From contig NZ_CP060393.1 in assembly GCF_014274685.1 (NCBI RefSeq), positions 2,105,501-2,169,500 on the forward strand: a DNA stretch of 64,000 nucleotides, in the 5' to 3' direction. Under the pieces are notes generated by a model. The model did not search any database and was not told the origin of the DNA. It worked only from the letters and a program-made list of their open reading frames with translations. How positions within the stretch are numbered: position 1 is the first letter of the stretch; each line of letters opens with the position of its first letter. The position numbers and the translations under genes are program-made. Below, one piece after another: positions 42,167-51,470 of the stretch. Origin of the DNA: Edaphobacter sp. 4G125 (GTDB lineage: Bacteria; Acidobacteriota; Terriglobia; Terriglobales; Acidobacteriaceae).

Positions 42167-44290
42167 CTATTTTGCCAATACCGGAGGTGCAGGAATTCCC
42201 AGCTCAGCAGCCGTGGGCAATGTTTGTGAGTTGGTCCATTGGCGCTGCGCTGTGCGCATCCGGTCTATACGTCCGAGCCACATCTGAATGGTGTAGTCGT
42301 AGCGCTCCAGATTATTGCGCAGGAAGTAAGGGCGGTAGCTCTTGAGCCATGCCTGCTCGTAGAGGTCGCGCAGCAGGGAATAGTTGTTGCGGAGGTCCTG
42401 CAGCTTGCCGTTGACGGCATTAATGGAATTCAGCTCTCGCGACAACTCCAACCGATCGTCCCGGTTCTTCGAGGTTTGCAGTGTAAAGGCATGAGCGTAG
42501 CTGTTCGCGATCTCATCGGAGATCTGGAACTTCAGTCCGATCAGGTCCATGCGACGTGCACCGAGATCCAGTACATCCAGAGCATCTGTTTCACGCAGGT
42601 TGGGATTGGCATTCCGTGCCTCGGCCACGAGGATGAGGGCGCGCTCGGCGTGTAGACGCAGCTCAGGAAGAATGGAGCGAATCTGTCCGGCGATGCGCTG
42701 TCCGTCAGCGTTCCAGGGATCCTGCCAGAAGAGTAGGTCCTGGGCGTCCACTTTATAAGAAGAGTCCTTGAGGAGTTGATGGGCAGCCATCATCTCGCGT
42801 TGGGCCTGGTCGATTTTGCCGGTAACATCGCCATGGAAGCTCGCTCCAAAACCAGACTGGAAGACAGGAATGGATGCCTCTCCCTGATGCCATGCAGCCT
42901 CGGCACCGAAGAGGATACCGTACCAATCGGCGTTGGCCAGAGCTTCGCCATCGTCGTTCCAAATGGTGTTGAGCTGTCCGGTTGCGCCAAGTCGTTGTCC
43001 GTCCGCCGTGAAGCGTTGGATATTTGCCAGGCCGTTATTCCAGTTGGGGTAGACGCGCGACCAGTTGTTAATTCCGGGAGCTACCCAGGTTTCAAAGCCT
43101 GCGTCTGTGAAAGGCTTGATGTAACGGTCGAAGCTCGGATGGGGACTATATTCCCAGGGAACGGCGATGGTGGCCTTTTTAAAGGATCCGGGGAGCTGTT
43201 TGAGGAGCTCTGGTTCTTTGTACGCAATATCGCCCCAAAACAACAGCTTGCGATTCAGTGGCTGCAGATCGGCGACGATGCGCTGAAGAAAGCCGAGATA
43301 AACGGTACCCAGTCCTTTGGAATCGACCTCGGCTTTGGTCTGTCCTTTGCCGAGTTCTACTGTCTCGTCGGCACCAAGATGTAGAAATGGGCCGGGAAAA
43401 ATCTGCGCCAGTTCGTAGAACATGTCGTGGGTCAGTTTCTGCCCCTCCGGCTGTGCGGGAGCGAGCACCTGGCCGTGTGGTGTCTCGGCGATGGGGGCGT
43501 ACTTTTCCCAATTGAGCAGGTAGTGAAGATGTCCGAAGGCTTCCTGCTCCGGGATGATGGTGACGTGATACTTTGCCGCGTAGACCACTAGCTCGCGAGC
43601 CTGCTCCTGAGTGAGGGTGCCTCCAGGAGGGGCCATCAATGGATGCCCAGTGTACTGCATGGTGTGTTCGAAATAAGGCGAATAGATATTGACCTTGTAA
43701 GCCGCGAATATGCGGATCTGCTTTTTCTGAAACTCGAAGGTGGGGAATGGGCCACGGGAGAGATCGTCACTGAGGCCGCGGTACTTCATCGCGGGCCAGT
43801 CGCGGATCGTCGCTGTGCGCAGAACGGCATTGGCTCCGTAGCCGGTTACCATCTGCTTGACGGTCTGAAGAGCATAGAAGATGCCGGAGTCGCTAGCCGC
43901 GGTGAGAGCAAGCCCTTTGCCATCAGGGATGATGGCATACCCTTCGGCCTTCATCTCGGCAGGGAAGTCTGTTGCCTTTCCACCAGGAGTGGCGTCGGAG
44001 AGGATTGAACGCGAGAGGGACGAGCCGTAGCGAGTGACGAGAACCGTGACAGGAGAGGTTGCATTAACCGTGATCCCCTGAGAGGCGAGATAGCTCTTCA
44101 GGTCATCTATGGCGAAGCTGTCCTCGGCCGCGCAGGGCGATGAACAGGTGATCTGAATTCCCTGAGCGAGTGACTGGGAAGAGGCTTCGCGGACCTCGCG
44201 CGGAATCGGGATCAACTTCAGCGATGACTGAGCAAAAGCAGAAACGGTAAGGCTGGCGAACAGCAAAGGAGCAACCGAAAGAAATCGCAT
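42167..44290 (-). CDS. Exported GH20 beta-N-acetylhexosaminidase
   Basis: The 707-residue enzyme has a signal peptide (ending near SAFAQ) and an N-terminal GH20b domain (about 25-150). The catalytic TIM barrel follows with KYRGLSDDLSRGPFP, IIPEQEAFGHLHY and the Asp-Glu pair in HLGADETVEL (about 308-309). The C-terminal 250 residues are helical. It should release GlcNAc (or GalNAc) from the non-reducing ends of chitin, muropeptide or glycan fragments in the periplasm or outside. It is the first gene of the minus-strand amino-sugar run and is divergent from a porin. Confidence 0.9.
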   Translation of the reverse strand: MRFLSVAPLLFASLTVSAFAQSSLKLIPIPREVREASSQSLAQGIQITCSSPCAAEDSFAIDDLKSYLASQGITVNATSPVTVLVTRYGSSLSRSILSDATPGGKATDFPAEMKAEGYAIIPDGKGLALTAASDSGIFYALQTVKQMVTGYGANAVLRTATIRDWPAMKYRGLSDDLSRGPFPTFEFQKKQIRIFAAYKVNIYSPYFEHTMQYTGHPLMAPPGGTLTQEQARELVVYAAKYHVTIIPEQEAFGHLHYLLNWEKYAPIAETPHGQVLAPAQPEGQKLTHDMFYELAQIFPGPFLHLGADETVELGKGQTKAEVDSKGLGTVYLGFLQRIVADLQPLNRKLLFWGDIAYKEPELLKQLPGSFKKATIAVPWEYSPHPSFDRYIKPFTDAGFETWVAPGINNWSRVYPNWNNGLANIQRFTADGQRLGATGQLNTIWNDDGEALANADWYGILFGAEAAWHQGEASIPVFQSGFGASFHGDVTGKIDQAQREMMAAHQLLKDSSYKVDAQDLLFWQDPWNADGQRIAGQIRSILPELRLHAERALILVAEARNANPNLRETDALDVLDLGARRMDLIGLKFQISDEIANSYAHAFTLQTSKNRDDRLELSRELNSINAVNGKLQDLRNNYSLLRDLYEQAWLKSYRPYFLRNNLERYDYTIQMWLGRIDRMRTAQRQWTNSQTLPTAAELGIPAPPVLAK

Positions 44291-44515
44291 GGGGTAACGG
44301 TAAATCAGTTACCGCAGAAACAGATAGTTGCAGCCTTCAGGAGAGGACTTCGAGTGTTAACAGATCGTGAATTATTCCTGTATTCACATAGGTTTGCCAT
44401 GCTGAACGCAGCATTCAGAAAGAGCAGCGCGGCTATGGATCGCTTCTAATATAAGAATTCAAGCCCCCTATCTCTGCCTGTTTTCTGAGTGGCTTAAAAA
44501 TATTTGCGAGGATCC

Positions 44516-46318
44516 ATGACCAGAAGCTTAAGAGCTGCCCTTGCAGCAGTGCTTGTCATCGGTGTGACTACGATGCAGGCGCAAACGGGAACTTCAGCCA
44601 AAGCAACCAAAAAGGTTGTCCGGAAGAAGGCGGAGAGTTCGCTGGAACGCACCCTGCGCGAGTTGCAGGAGCAGATGCGAACTCAGCAGGAACAAATTAA
44701 TGAGTTGAAGCATCAATTGGCCGATCGTGATGCCAAACTGACGTCAGCCTCTCAGGATGCTCAGACAGCCAGTGCTTCGGCAGCAACGGCAAACTCCCAG
44801 GCGCAGAGCGCGCTTGCGGCGATCCAGTCGAACCACGAGGAGATGCAGACGCTCTCGAGCTCTGTTTCAGATCTGAAGATCTCCAATGTGGGGCTTGCTC
44901 AGACCCTGAGCGATACCAGGCGGGAGTTCAACGAGAAGGTTGAATCTCCTCTTGCCATTCACTACAAGGGATTGACCATTACTCCCGTAGCTTTCTTCGC
45001 GTTTGAAACAGTATGGCGTTCCCGTTCACTAGCTTCAGACGTCAATACTCCATTCAACTCCACTCCATATATGGGTGCGGGCATGGCGCATGTCAGCGAG
45101 TTGAACTTCTCTGGCCGACAGAGCCGCGTGGGCGCTCTCTTTGAGAGTAATCCCGGTCCGTTCAAGCTTTCCGGATATGTTGAGGCAGACTTCCTCTCGG
45201 CTGGCGCAACCTCGAATGACAATCAGAGCAATAGCTACACGTTGCGTCAGCGTCAGATCTGGGGACAAGCAGCTACGCAGAGCGGGTTTGCTGTAACCGG
45301 CGGTCAGATGTGGTCGCTTGTTACTGAGACCAAGAAGTCGACGGACAACCGCACCGAGAACCTACCAATGGTTATCGATGCTCAGTATCATGTCGGTTTC
45401 AGCTGGGCTCGTCAGCCAGCCATCCGCTTCCAGCAGAGATTTGGTAAGTGGACAGCAGCAACCTCACTTGAGCAGGCAGAGTACATCTACTCGGCGTCGA
45501 ATGCTCCATCGAACTTCTTTATTGGTTCGGCTGGAACGGGCGGCGGTTTGTACAACCTCACCGCCAACTACTCTAATAACGTTGCCCCAGACCTCATTGT
45601 CAAAGGCACCTATGATGCGAAGTATGGGCATTTTGAGGCGGGTGGAGTCGCTCGCTGGTTCCGTGATCGTTACTATCCCGCAGGAACTACGAATGCCGGT
45701 GCGACCAACGATACCAAAACGGGTGGCGGTTTCTTTGCAAACGTGCGGATGCCGGCATCGAAGTATCTGGACGTTGGCGTTCACTTGATGACGGGAACAG
45801 GTGTAGGCCGCTATGGTACGTCCACTCTTCCGGACATCACAGTTCACCCAGACGGCACGCTTGCGACCATCAAGTCACAGCAGGGCCTGATCTCGCTGGA
45901 AGGACATCCAACCAAAAAGCTTGACATCTGGGGTTATGCCGGTGGTGAGTATGCGCAGCGTACAACCTACCTCGCGACTTCTGGTCCGCAGGCAGGTAAG
46001 CTGGTCGGTTATGCTCCTGTCTCTGCTAACAATGCAGGCTGCAACATTGAGACTCTGCCTACCAGCACCGGTAACGGCCTGGCTGGCGCTTCACCTTATA
46101 ACCCCGGTACTCCCGCAAACTGCACGGGCGCAACCCGCGCAGTCATCCAGGGGACCCTGGGCTTTACCTATCGTGTCTACTCCAACCCCAAGTTCGGACG
46201 CTTGCAGTATCAGGGGCAGTACAGCTACCTGACCCGTGAGGCCTGGACTGGTGTTGGTGGGGCTCCTAAGGCGACCAATAACATGGTCTTTACCGGAATG
46301 CGCTATTACATTCCCTGA
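44516..46318 (+). CDS. Coiled-coil porin-like outer-membrane protein
   Basis: A 600-residue protein with a signal peptide (cut near TMQAQ) and a Lys-rich stretch. A coiled coil of about 80 residues follows (LERTLRELQEQMRTQQEQIN onward). An 18-strand-type beta barrel with alternating aromatic strands fills the rest and ends in MRYYIP. This is the layout of DcaP-like trimeric porins. The cargo is unknown; being divergent from the GH20-nagA-fusion set, an oligosaccharide is possible. ATG 44516 is preceded by GCGAGGA. A strong terminator follows the gene. Confidence 0.75.
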   Translation: MTRSLRAALAAVLVIGVTTMQAQTGTSAKATKKVVRKKAESSLERTLRELQEQMRTQQEQINELKHQLADRDAKLTSASQDAQTASASAATANSQAQSALAAIQSNHEEMQTLSSSVSDLKISNVGLAQTLSDTRREFNEKVESPLAIHYKGLTITPVAFFAFETVWRSRSLASDVNTPFNSTPYMGAGMAHVSELNFSGRQSRVGALFESNPGPFKLSGYVEADFLSAGATSNDNQSNSYTLRQRQIWGQAATQSGFAVTGGQMWSLVTETKKSTDNRTENLPMVIDAQYHVGFSWARQPAIRFQQRFGKWTAATSLEQAEYIYSASNAPSNFFIGSAGTGGGLYNLTANYSNNVAPDLIVKGTYDAKYGHFEAGGVARWFRDRYYPAGTTNAGATNDTKTGGGFFANVRMPASKYLDVGVHLMTGTGVGRYGTSTLPDITVHPDGTLATIKSQQGLISLEGHPTKKLDIWGYAGGEYAQRTTYLATSGPQAGKLVGYAPVSANNAGCNIETLPTSTGNGLAGASPYNPGTPANCTGATRAVIQGTLGFTYRVYSNPKFGRLQYQGQYSYLTREAWTGVGGAPKATNNMVFTGMRYYIP

Positions 46319-46377
46319 TTCAGGAAAGTCATCGAAGCAGAAAGGGGATAGATCCTCCGTCCGCCCTTCCGGCTTGC

Positions 46378-46431
46378 CCTCTGCCCTCTCTTTCCTCTTA
46401 TTTGTAAGGAAAGAGAGGGCAGAGGTTTTTT
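46378..46431 (+). terminator. Intrinsic terminator of the porin gene
   Basis: A perfect 19-bp stem (46378-46396 with 46407-46425; arm CCTCTGCCCTCTCTTTCCT) with a 10-base loop, followed by six T residues. Between this and the next terminator (46432-46603) I see no gene. Confidence 0.95.
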
Positions 46432-46603
46432 GCCATTCTGCACCGCAACGAGCGAATCTGTTTTTGGCAAACGGTATGTCAAGTCTTTCGGAACGATGGT
46501 TGAGCGGAAGCAGTAAACCGAAAATGTGGGGCTGTAGAGAATCGAGGCTTCACGTAAGGAGAAGGAATGTGGAGGAGTGGTACTTCCGAAGGGACTTTAA
46601 AGT

Positions 46604-46633
46604 AAAAAGCGCAAGCGAAGGCCTGCGCTTTTT
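46604..46633. terminator. Terminator of secG (bidirectional)
   Basis: AAAAAGCGCA and TGCGCTTTTT pair around a 10-base loop. The stem has A and T runs on both sides, so it can act in both directions; on the minus strand it lies 14 bases past the secG stop. Confidence 0.85.
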
Positions 46634-46647
46634 TGCAGAAAATACTG

Positions 46648-46935
46648 TTATTTCTTGGGGGAACTCTGAGTCGTGGGATGGCCGGAGAGGACCGACTTAT
46701 CTGACGAGCGCGAGAGCAGTATCGTGAGGCCGACTGAGGTCAACATGAAGATGATCGCGCCATAGGTGGTGAGCCGGGTGAGCAGGTTAGCTGCACCACG
46801 GGGTCCGAAGGCGGTCTGTGAACCTTGGCCGCCGAAAGCTGCGGCGAGATCGGCCGATTTGCCCTGCTGGACAAGAATGACGCCGACCAGAAAGAGGGCG
46901 ACCACGACATGAAGGATGACAAGAGCGACGATCAT
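46648..46935 (-). CDS. secG: Protein translocase subunit SecG
   Basis: A 95-residue membrane protein that assists SecYE in export. Two helices are seen (about 2-22 and 52-72), with the SecG marks VILVQQGKSADLAAAFGG and LTRLTTYGAIIFMLTS. ATG 46935 removes an upstream part that only reads through the tRNA gene. It lies 33 bases after tRNA-Leu on the same strand and is probably processed from a common transcript. Confidence 0.92.
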   Translation of the reverse strand: MIVALVILHVVVALFLVGVILVQQGKSADLAAAFGGQGSQTAFGPRGAANLLTRLTTYGAIIFMLTSVGLTILLSRSSDKSVLSGHPTTQSSPKK

Positions 46936-46968
46936 CTGGAGAAAGATGCCTTCCGGAAAGTGTTGGAT

Positions 46969-47053
46969 TGGTGCGGAGGAGGGGACTTGAACCCCTATGC
47001 CTTGCGGCGCAAGCACCTCAAGCTTGTGCGTCTGCCAATTTCGCCACCTCCGC
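46969..47053 (-). tRNA. tRNA-Leu (anticodon GAG)
   Basis: An 85-base minus-strand cloverleaf with the CCA encoded (46971-46969). The acceptor GCGGAGG pairs with CCTCCGC. The D arm is GGCGAAATTGGCAGACGC, the anticodon stem CAAGC/GCTTG holds loop TTGAGGT (anticodon GAG), a long variable arm follows, and the T arm is GGGGTTCAAGTCCCC. Class II tRNA with GAG reads CUC and CUU leucine codons. Confidence 0.96.
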
Positions 47054-47197
47054 GTTTGACTCTGCACTTGCAGGTGCCAGAAAAGAGCGGTGAGCAATCC
47101 GAAAGTAGTATAGCATCTCATAACCGGTTTGTATGTATCTGCTGTGGTGTGGATTACGGCGAGTCATAGGGTGATCAGCTTCGCAGGAAGGAAGGGT

Positions 47198-48277
47198 ATG
47201 TACCCAGGGCTTCGGACGAGTGTGATGGTGGCCATGTTGGGAGTCGGATGCGCGGCCGTGGCGCAGAATGTGCTGCCGACTTCAGGAGGCAGCCACCGGT
47301 GGGCCGTTGTGCTGCATGGCGGTGCAGGAGTGATCGAACGTAGGTCGATGAGCGCAGAGATGGATGCCGAGTACAGGGCGGCGCTGAAGCGATCATTGCA
47401 GGCTGCAGCGGACGTACTGGAGAAGGGCGGTTCGTCGATGGATGCGGTAGAGACCGCGATCAAGTTGATGGAAGACGATCCATTATTCAATGCAGGTAGG
47501 GGAGCGGTGTTTACAGCGAATGGGAAGAATGAGCTGGACGCCGCAATGATGGACGGAGCGACGATGAAGGCCGGGGCCGTGGCGGGTGTAACGAGGACGC
47601 GGCATCCGATCTCGCTGGCACGGGCGGTGATGGAGAAGTCTCCGCACGTGATGTTGATTGGCGAAGGTGCAGACCGGTTTGCCGCCAGCGTAGATCTGGA
47701 GCAGGTGCCCCCGAGCTACTTCTTTACGGAGCGTAGGTGGCAAGGGTTGATCCGGCAGTTGAAGAAAGAGGGAGCTCCACTGCCACAGAGGCCGCAGGGT
47801 GCGCCACCGGCTCCGAAGGGAGGGATGGCGGAGATCGAGCCTCCTGACACGCACAAGTATGGAACGGTAGGCGTGGTAGCGCTGGATCGTAGCGGCAATA
47901 TCGCGGCAGGAACTTCGACGGGAGGAACGCAGGCGAAGCGCTGGGGACGTGTGGGGGATTCACCGATTATTGGAGCGGGCACCTATGCCTCGAATGAGTC
48001 GTGCGCTGTGTCGGCGACAGGGACGGGCGAGTATTTTATTCGCTTGACTGTGGCGCGGACGATCTGCGCTCTGGTGCAGTACAAAGGGATGAAACTGCAG
48101 GATGCTGCCGATGAGGTGGTGCAGACGGAGCTAAAGGCGATCCATGGTGACGGTGGCGTGATAGCGATTGCTGCTGATGGTCAGATGGCATGGAGCTTCA
48201 ATACTCCGGGGATGTACCGCGGGCGAGTAGAGGAAGGGAAAGCGATCGACGTTCGGATTTACGCGGATGAGAGATGA
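47198..48277 (+). CDS. Exported isoaspartyl peptidase / L-asparaginase (Ntn family 2)
   Basis: A 359-residue precursor with a signal peptide (cut near AAVAQ). The family marks are VVLHGGAGVI, LFNAGRGAVFTANG, ELDAAMMDG and the autocleavage site HKYGTVGVVALD, where the Thr becomes the N-terminal nucleophile, followed by GTSTGG. It splits beta-aspartyl dipeptides and asparagine. A Gln/Pro-rich insert (about 205-230) precedes the cleavage site. ATG 47198 follows AGGAAGGAAGG. Confidence 0.9.
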   Translation: MYPGLRTSVMVAMLGVGCAAVAQNVLPTSGGSHRWAVVLHGGAGVIERRSMSAEMDAEYRAALKRSLQAAADVLEKGGSSMDAVETAIKLMEDDPLFNAGRGAVFTANGKNELDAAMMDGATMKAGAVAGVTRTRHPISLARAVMEKSPHVMLIGEGADRFAASVDLEQVPPSYFFTERRWQGLIRQLKKEGAPLPQRPQGAPPAPKGGMAEIEPPDTHKYGTVGVVALDRSGNIAAGTSTGGTQAKRWGRVGDSPIIGAGTYASNESCAVSATGTGEYFIRLTVARTICALVQYKGMKLQDAADEVVQTELKAIHGDGGVIAIAADGQMAWSFNTPGMYRGRVEEGKAIDVRIYADER

Positions 48278-48344
48278 GGCGCAGAGAATCTTTTCTCTCA
48301 CGCTTTGATCGTATTTGCTGGATTAACTTGCTGCCGATGGTTTA

Positions 48345-50111
48345 ATGGGTGCGATGCCGGATCATGACGAATCTTTGAGGCGCTTTAACCTTCGGTGTGT
48401 ACGTACGCTCGTGCCGTTTCTCTTAATGCTTTCGGGGGCGGCAGGGTGTTCTTCACAGAGCCAGAACAATACACCAAGATCAGCACAGACGCAGACATCT
48501 ACGCCTAGCGCGGCGACGGTTAAGGTTCAACCGCAGGTTGCGGCGGCTCCGGTACAGGTATCCGAGAAGTTTGCGGCAAGGGTGCGTGAGATCGGCGCCG
48601 CAGGACGACTGGATGAAATGGAGCGTTCGAACTTCTCCGATTACAAACAACACTTCATCGCGACCTATGAGGCGACAGGTTACGCTCCACTATGGTTGCA
48701 GGCTGATGGATTAAGTCCGCAAGGCGAAGGAGTAATTAGGGCGTTGGAGCAGTGCGACCGTAAGGGGTTGGATCCGAAGGACTATGACTCTGCAAAGTGG
48801 CCACAGAGAGTAGAAGCGCTGAAAACAAGCGCTGATGCGCAGAAGGCAGATTTCGATGCGGCGCTAACGGTGGCGACGATGCGTTACATTTCAGACCTGC
48901 ACATCGGGCGTGTGAACCCGAAACATTTCAAGTTTGGAATCGATGCCGCAATCAAGAAGTATGATCTGCCACAGTTTTTAAACCAACAGGTGATTCATGC
49001 TGCGGATATTCAGGAAGTACTGGCGGAGGTAGAGCCTGCATACAACGGTTATCGTCGAACAGAGGATGTTCTAGTCCATTACTTGGAACTGGAGAAACTG
49101 GGCGACGGCGCCTCTGTTCCGGCCGTGACGAAGGGTGTTGGTGCGGGAGACGCATATGTTGGCGTACCTGCGTTAGTAGCTCGTTTGCGTCTGCTGGGAG
49201 ATATGCCGGCTGGAGGCGCGGTACAGGATTACGATTCTTCGGTTGCCGATGCAGTAAAGCATTTCCAAGTGCGGCATGGCCTTACTCCGGATGGGAAACT
49301 AGGGGCAGCGACGGTGCGGGAGCTGAATGTCCCGATTGCCAGTCGAGTGCGGCAGCTTGGGTTTGCGTTGGAGCGTTGGCGATGGATGCCGCCTGATTTC
49401 CCGCATCCGCCAGTGGTTGTGAATATCCCAGAGTTTCGACTGCGCGCCTTTGAGGAGGGCCAGAAGATTGCACTGGCGATGAATGTTGTAGTGGGCAGAG
49501 CTGCGCCGACGCAGACGCCAGTGTTCACGGATAACATTCGTTTCATCGTTCTGCGGCCTTACTGGAATGTGCCGATGAGTATTGTGCGGTCGTCGGTGAT
49601 TCCGGGGATTCAGCGCAGCGGGACAAGCTATCTCACTCGGCAACGTATGGAGGTATCAGGTGGTGGAGGTGATCTGATCGCGGGACTACGCAGCGGGCGC
49701 TATACGGTGAGGCAGAAACCGGGTCCGCAGAACTCGCTGGGATTGATCAAGTTTATGTTTCCGAACTCGTACAACGTGTATCTGCACAGCACTCCAGCGA
49801 CAGAACTGTTCTCGCAGTCGCGGCGCGACTTCAGCCATGGATGTATCCGGCTGGAGAAGCCGGCGGAGTTGGCTGCGTTTCTATTGCGAAATCAGGATGG
49901 GGGAAAGTGGACGACTGAGGCGGTTCAAAAGGCGATGGATTCCGGCCCTGACAATCGGACGATCAATCTTCAGGCGCCGGTTCCGGTGCTGATCCTGTAT
50001 GCGACCGCAGTGGTGGCGGAGGATGGATCGGTACACTTTTTCGACGACATCTACGGGCACGATCGCAGGCTGAATGATGTGCTGAAGAAGGGAACGCCTT
50101 ATCCGTGGTGA
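48345..50111 (+). CDS. L,D-transpeptidase (YcbB/LdtD-like lipoprotein)
   Basis: Forms 3-3 cross-links in peptidoglycan. The 588-residue protein has a lipoprotein signal (LMLSGAAGC), a Ser/Thr/Gln-rich linker and an N-terminal domain typical of the YcbB group. A peptidoglycan-binding unit follows (AVKHFQVRHGLTPDGKLGAATVREL). The YkuD catalytic domain has the His/Cys motif SHGCIRLEK (Cys about 503). It is convergent with an ECF sigma gene and overlaps it by 13 bases. Lipid anchoring is unusual against E. coli YcbB, which has a membrane helix. Confidence 0.9.
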   Translation: MGAMPDHDESLRRFNLRCVRTLVPFLLMLSGAAGCSSQSQNNTPRSAQTQTSTPSAATVKVQPQVAAAPVQVSEKFAARVREIGAAGRLDEMERSNFSDYKQHFIATYEATGYAPLWLQADGLSPQGEGVIRALEQCDRKGLDPKDYDSAKWPQRVEALKTSADAQKADFDAALTVATMRYISDLHIGRVNPKHFKFGIDAAIKKYDLPQFLNQQVIHAADIQEVLAEVEPAYNGYRRTEDVLVHYLELEKLGDGASVPAVTKGVGAGDAYVGVPALVARLRLLGDMPAGGAVQDYDSSVADAVKHFQVRHGLTPDGKLGAATVRELNVPIASRVRQLGFALERWRWMPPDFPHPPVVVNIPEFRLRAFEEGQKIALAMNVVVGRAAPTQTPVFTDNIRFIVLRPYWNVPMSIVRSSVIPGIQRSGTSYLTRQRMEVSGGGGDLIAGLRSGRYTVRQKPGPQNSLGLIKFMFPNSYNVYLHSTPATELFSQSRRDFSHGCIRLEKPAELAAFLLRNQDGGKWTTEAVQKAMDSGPDNRTINLQAPVPVLILYATAVVAEDGSVHFFDDIYGHDRRLNDVLKKGTPYPW

Positions 50112-50635
50112 CAGGAGCAGTCCTGGCATCCGGCCTGGGCGCAGACGCCACAAGTATGGAGTAGCTGTTTGTGCAGAGCACGACGAGCCCGGTGAGCCCG
50201 CACAGCAGCATTGCCGGTGGTGATTCCGGAGCGTTGCGCGAAAGAGTCGAGCGAGGTTTCCGCTAGATCGACCTCGCGGAGGACTTCACTATATGTCGGC
50301 TGAATTTTATCGAGAGCACCATGAACACAACCACAGGGGGTTGCAGGAGCTAGGTCAACGGAGTTGGCAGGGGGATCAATTTCCGGGGTCCATGACTCGA
50401 AGGTACGCTCTTCGACGGCGTGATGGCGGTAGTGATCGATGACTGCGTTGCGCAGGATGCGGAAGAACCAGGCGTTCGCGGAGTCATTGGACTGAAGAGA
50501 AGCTGCCTGTGAGACAGCGCGGATATAAGCTCCTTGCAGAATGTCTTCAGCGGTAGCGTGATCGTGGACACGGCGTTCGACGAAGGCAAGAAAACGGCTT
50601 CGCTGCTGCGTCAGGTCGGAGATCACTTCCTGCAT
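50099..50635 (-). CDS. ECF sigma factor with cysteine-rich C-terminal tail
   Basis: The 178-residue sigma factor has region 2 (FVERRVHDHATAEDILQGAYIRAV, NAWFFRILRNAVIDHYRHH) and region 4 (YSEVLREVDLAETSLDSFAQ, then AAVRAHRARRALHKQL). A CGC sits in the linker, and the tail CGVCAQAGCQDCSCHHG has five cysteines and two histidines. CorE-type sigma factors of Myxococcus sense copper through a C-terminal Cys-rich domain and have no anti-sigma factor. No anti-sigma gene is adjacent here. ATG 50635 gives the normal length. Confidence 0.87.
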   Translation of the reverse strand: MQEVISDLTQQRSRFLAFVERRVHDHATAEDILQGAYIRAVSQAASLQSNDSANAWFFRILRNAVIDHYRHHAVEERTFESWTPEIDPPANSVDLAPATPCGCVHGALDKIQPTYSEVLREVDLAETSLDSFAQRSGITTGNAAVRAHRARRALHKQLLHTCGVCAQAGCQDCSCHHG

Positions 50636-50673
50636 GGTTATTAGATGCTTGGGGGCGGCATTTGGTAGCGAAT

Positions 50674-51417
50674 CTAGAAATGCCGGAGGAGTTCGGAAAA
50701 TCCAGTCAATTCGAGTAGATGCTGCCCGACAGGAGGCTGATTGACGGTTTCGTGTTCCAGTACCCAGGTAAAGCTGTGGGGAATAAAGACAGCGTGAAGT
50801 CCTGCACTGAGTGCGGGGTTGATGTCGGAGCGAGGGCTGTTGCCGATCATCCATGTGCGAACGGCGTCACAACGGTGATTTGCAGCTAACGCGAGGTAGG
50901 CTTCGTTGTGTTTTTCTGGAAGGACTTCGACGGCGTTGAAGTGAGACGCAAGTCCTGACCGTTGCAGCTTGCCGGTCTGTTCTGTGTGATCGCCTTTGGT
51001 GACAAGGATGAGGCGATGACGTGTCGATAGCTCTGCGAGGGTTTCGGAGACATGAGGGAGCAATTCGATCTCGTGCTGATCGATGGCCTTGGTGAACTCG
51101 AGGATCCGATGATGCTGTTCATTTGTGACAGGAGAGCCAGAGATTTGCTCGAAGCAGGCGATTAGTGAATGTCGGAAACTGCGTAGGCCATATCCATGTG
51201 CAGCGATAGTGGCATGCTCGCAGTGATTGAGGTGTTCGCGGATCTCGACAGGTGTATGGCGCTTGTGATCGAGATAGGAGATGAACGAGGTGATTGCCCG
51301 TTCGAAATAAATGTTGTTCTCCCAGAGCGTATCGTCAGCATCAATCAGCAGAGTGTGTCCTGGAGAGCAGCGCGAAAGTTGCAGAGCGGATTTCACTTCT
51401 TGATTATAAGTGAGCAA
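50674..51417 (-). CDS. HAD superfamily hydrolase
   Basis: A 247-residue HAD phosphatase. Motif I is LIDADDTLWENN, motif II Thr is in LILVTKGD, motif III Lys is in LPEKHNEAY, and motif IV is GNSPRSDINPALSAG. A helical cap lies between motifs I and II. The substrate is unknown. The start is TTG 51417, or GTG at 51396; neither has a strong ribosome site. It is followed by the ECF sigma gene on the same strand after 38 bases. Confidence 0.85.
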   Translation of the reverse strand: MLTYNQEVKSALQLSRCSPGHTLLIDADDTLWENNIYFERAITSFISYLDHKRHTPVEIREHLNHCEHATIAAHGYGLRSFRHSLIACFEQISGSPVTNEQHHRILEFTKAIDQHEIELLPHVSETLAELSTRHRLILVTKGDHTEQTGKLQRSGLASHFNAVEVLPEKHNEAYLALAANHRCDAVRTWMIGNSPRSDINPALSAGLHAVFIPHSFTWVLEHETVNQPPVGQHLLELTGFSELLRHF

Positions 51418-51470
51418 ATTCTTGCGATGTTAGAGCAACAAGAAGATGGATTCCGCTGTCTATTCTGAGT

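Noticed and set aside
46236..46727. 163-codon frame running from the porin end toward secG
   Set aside because: It passes through two intrinsic terminators and into the end of secG on the other strand; no ribosome site or family.
50636..50854. N-terminal extension of the ECF sigma gene
   Set aside because: It overlaps the HAD hydrolase gene in another frame and adds no sigma features.
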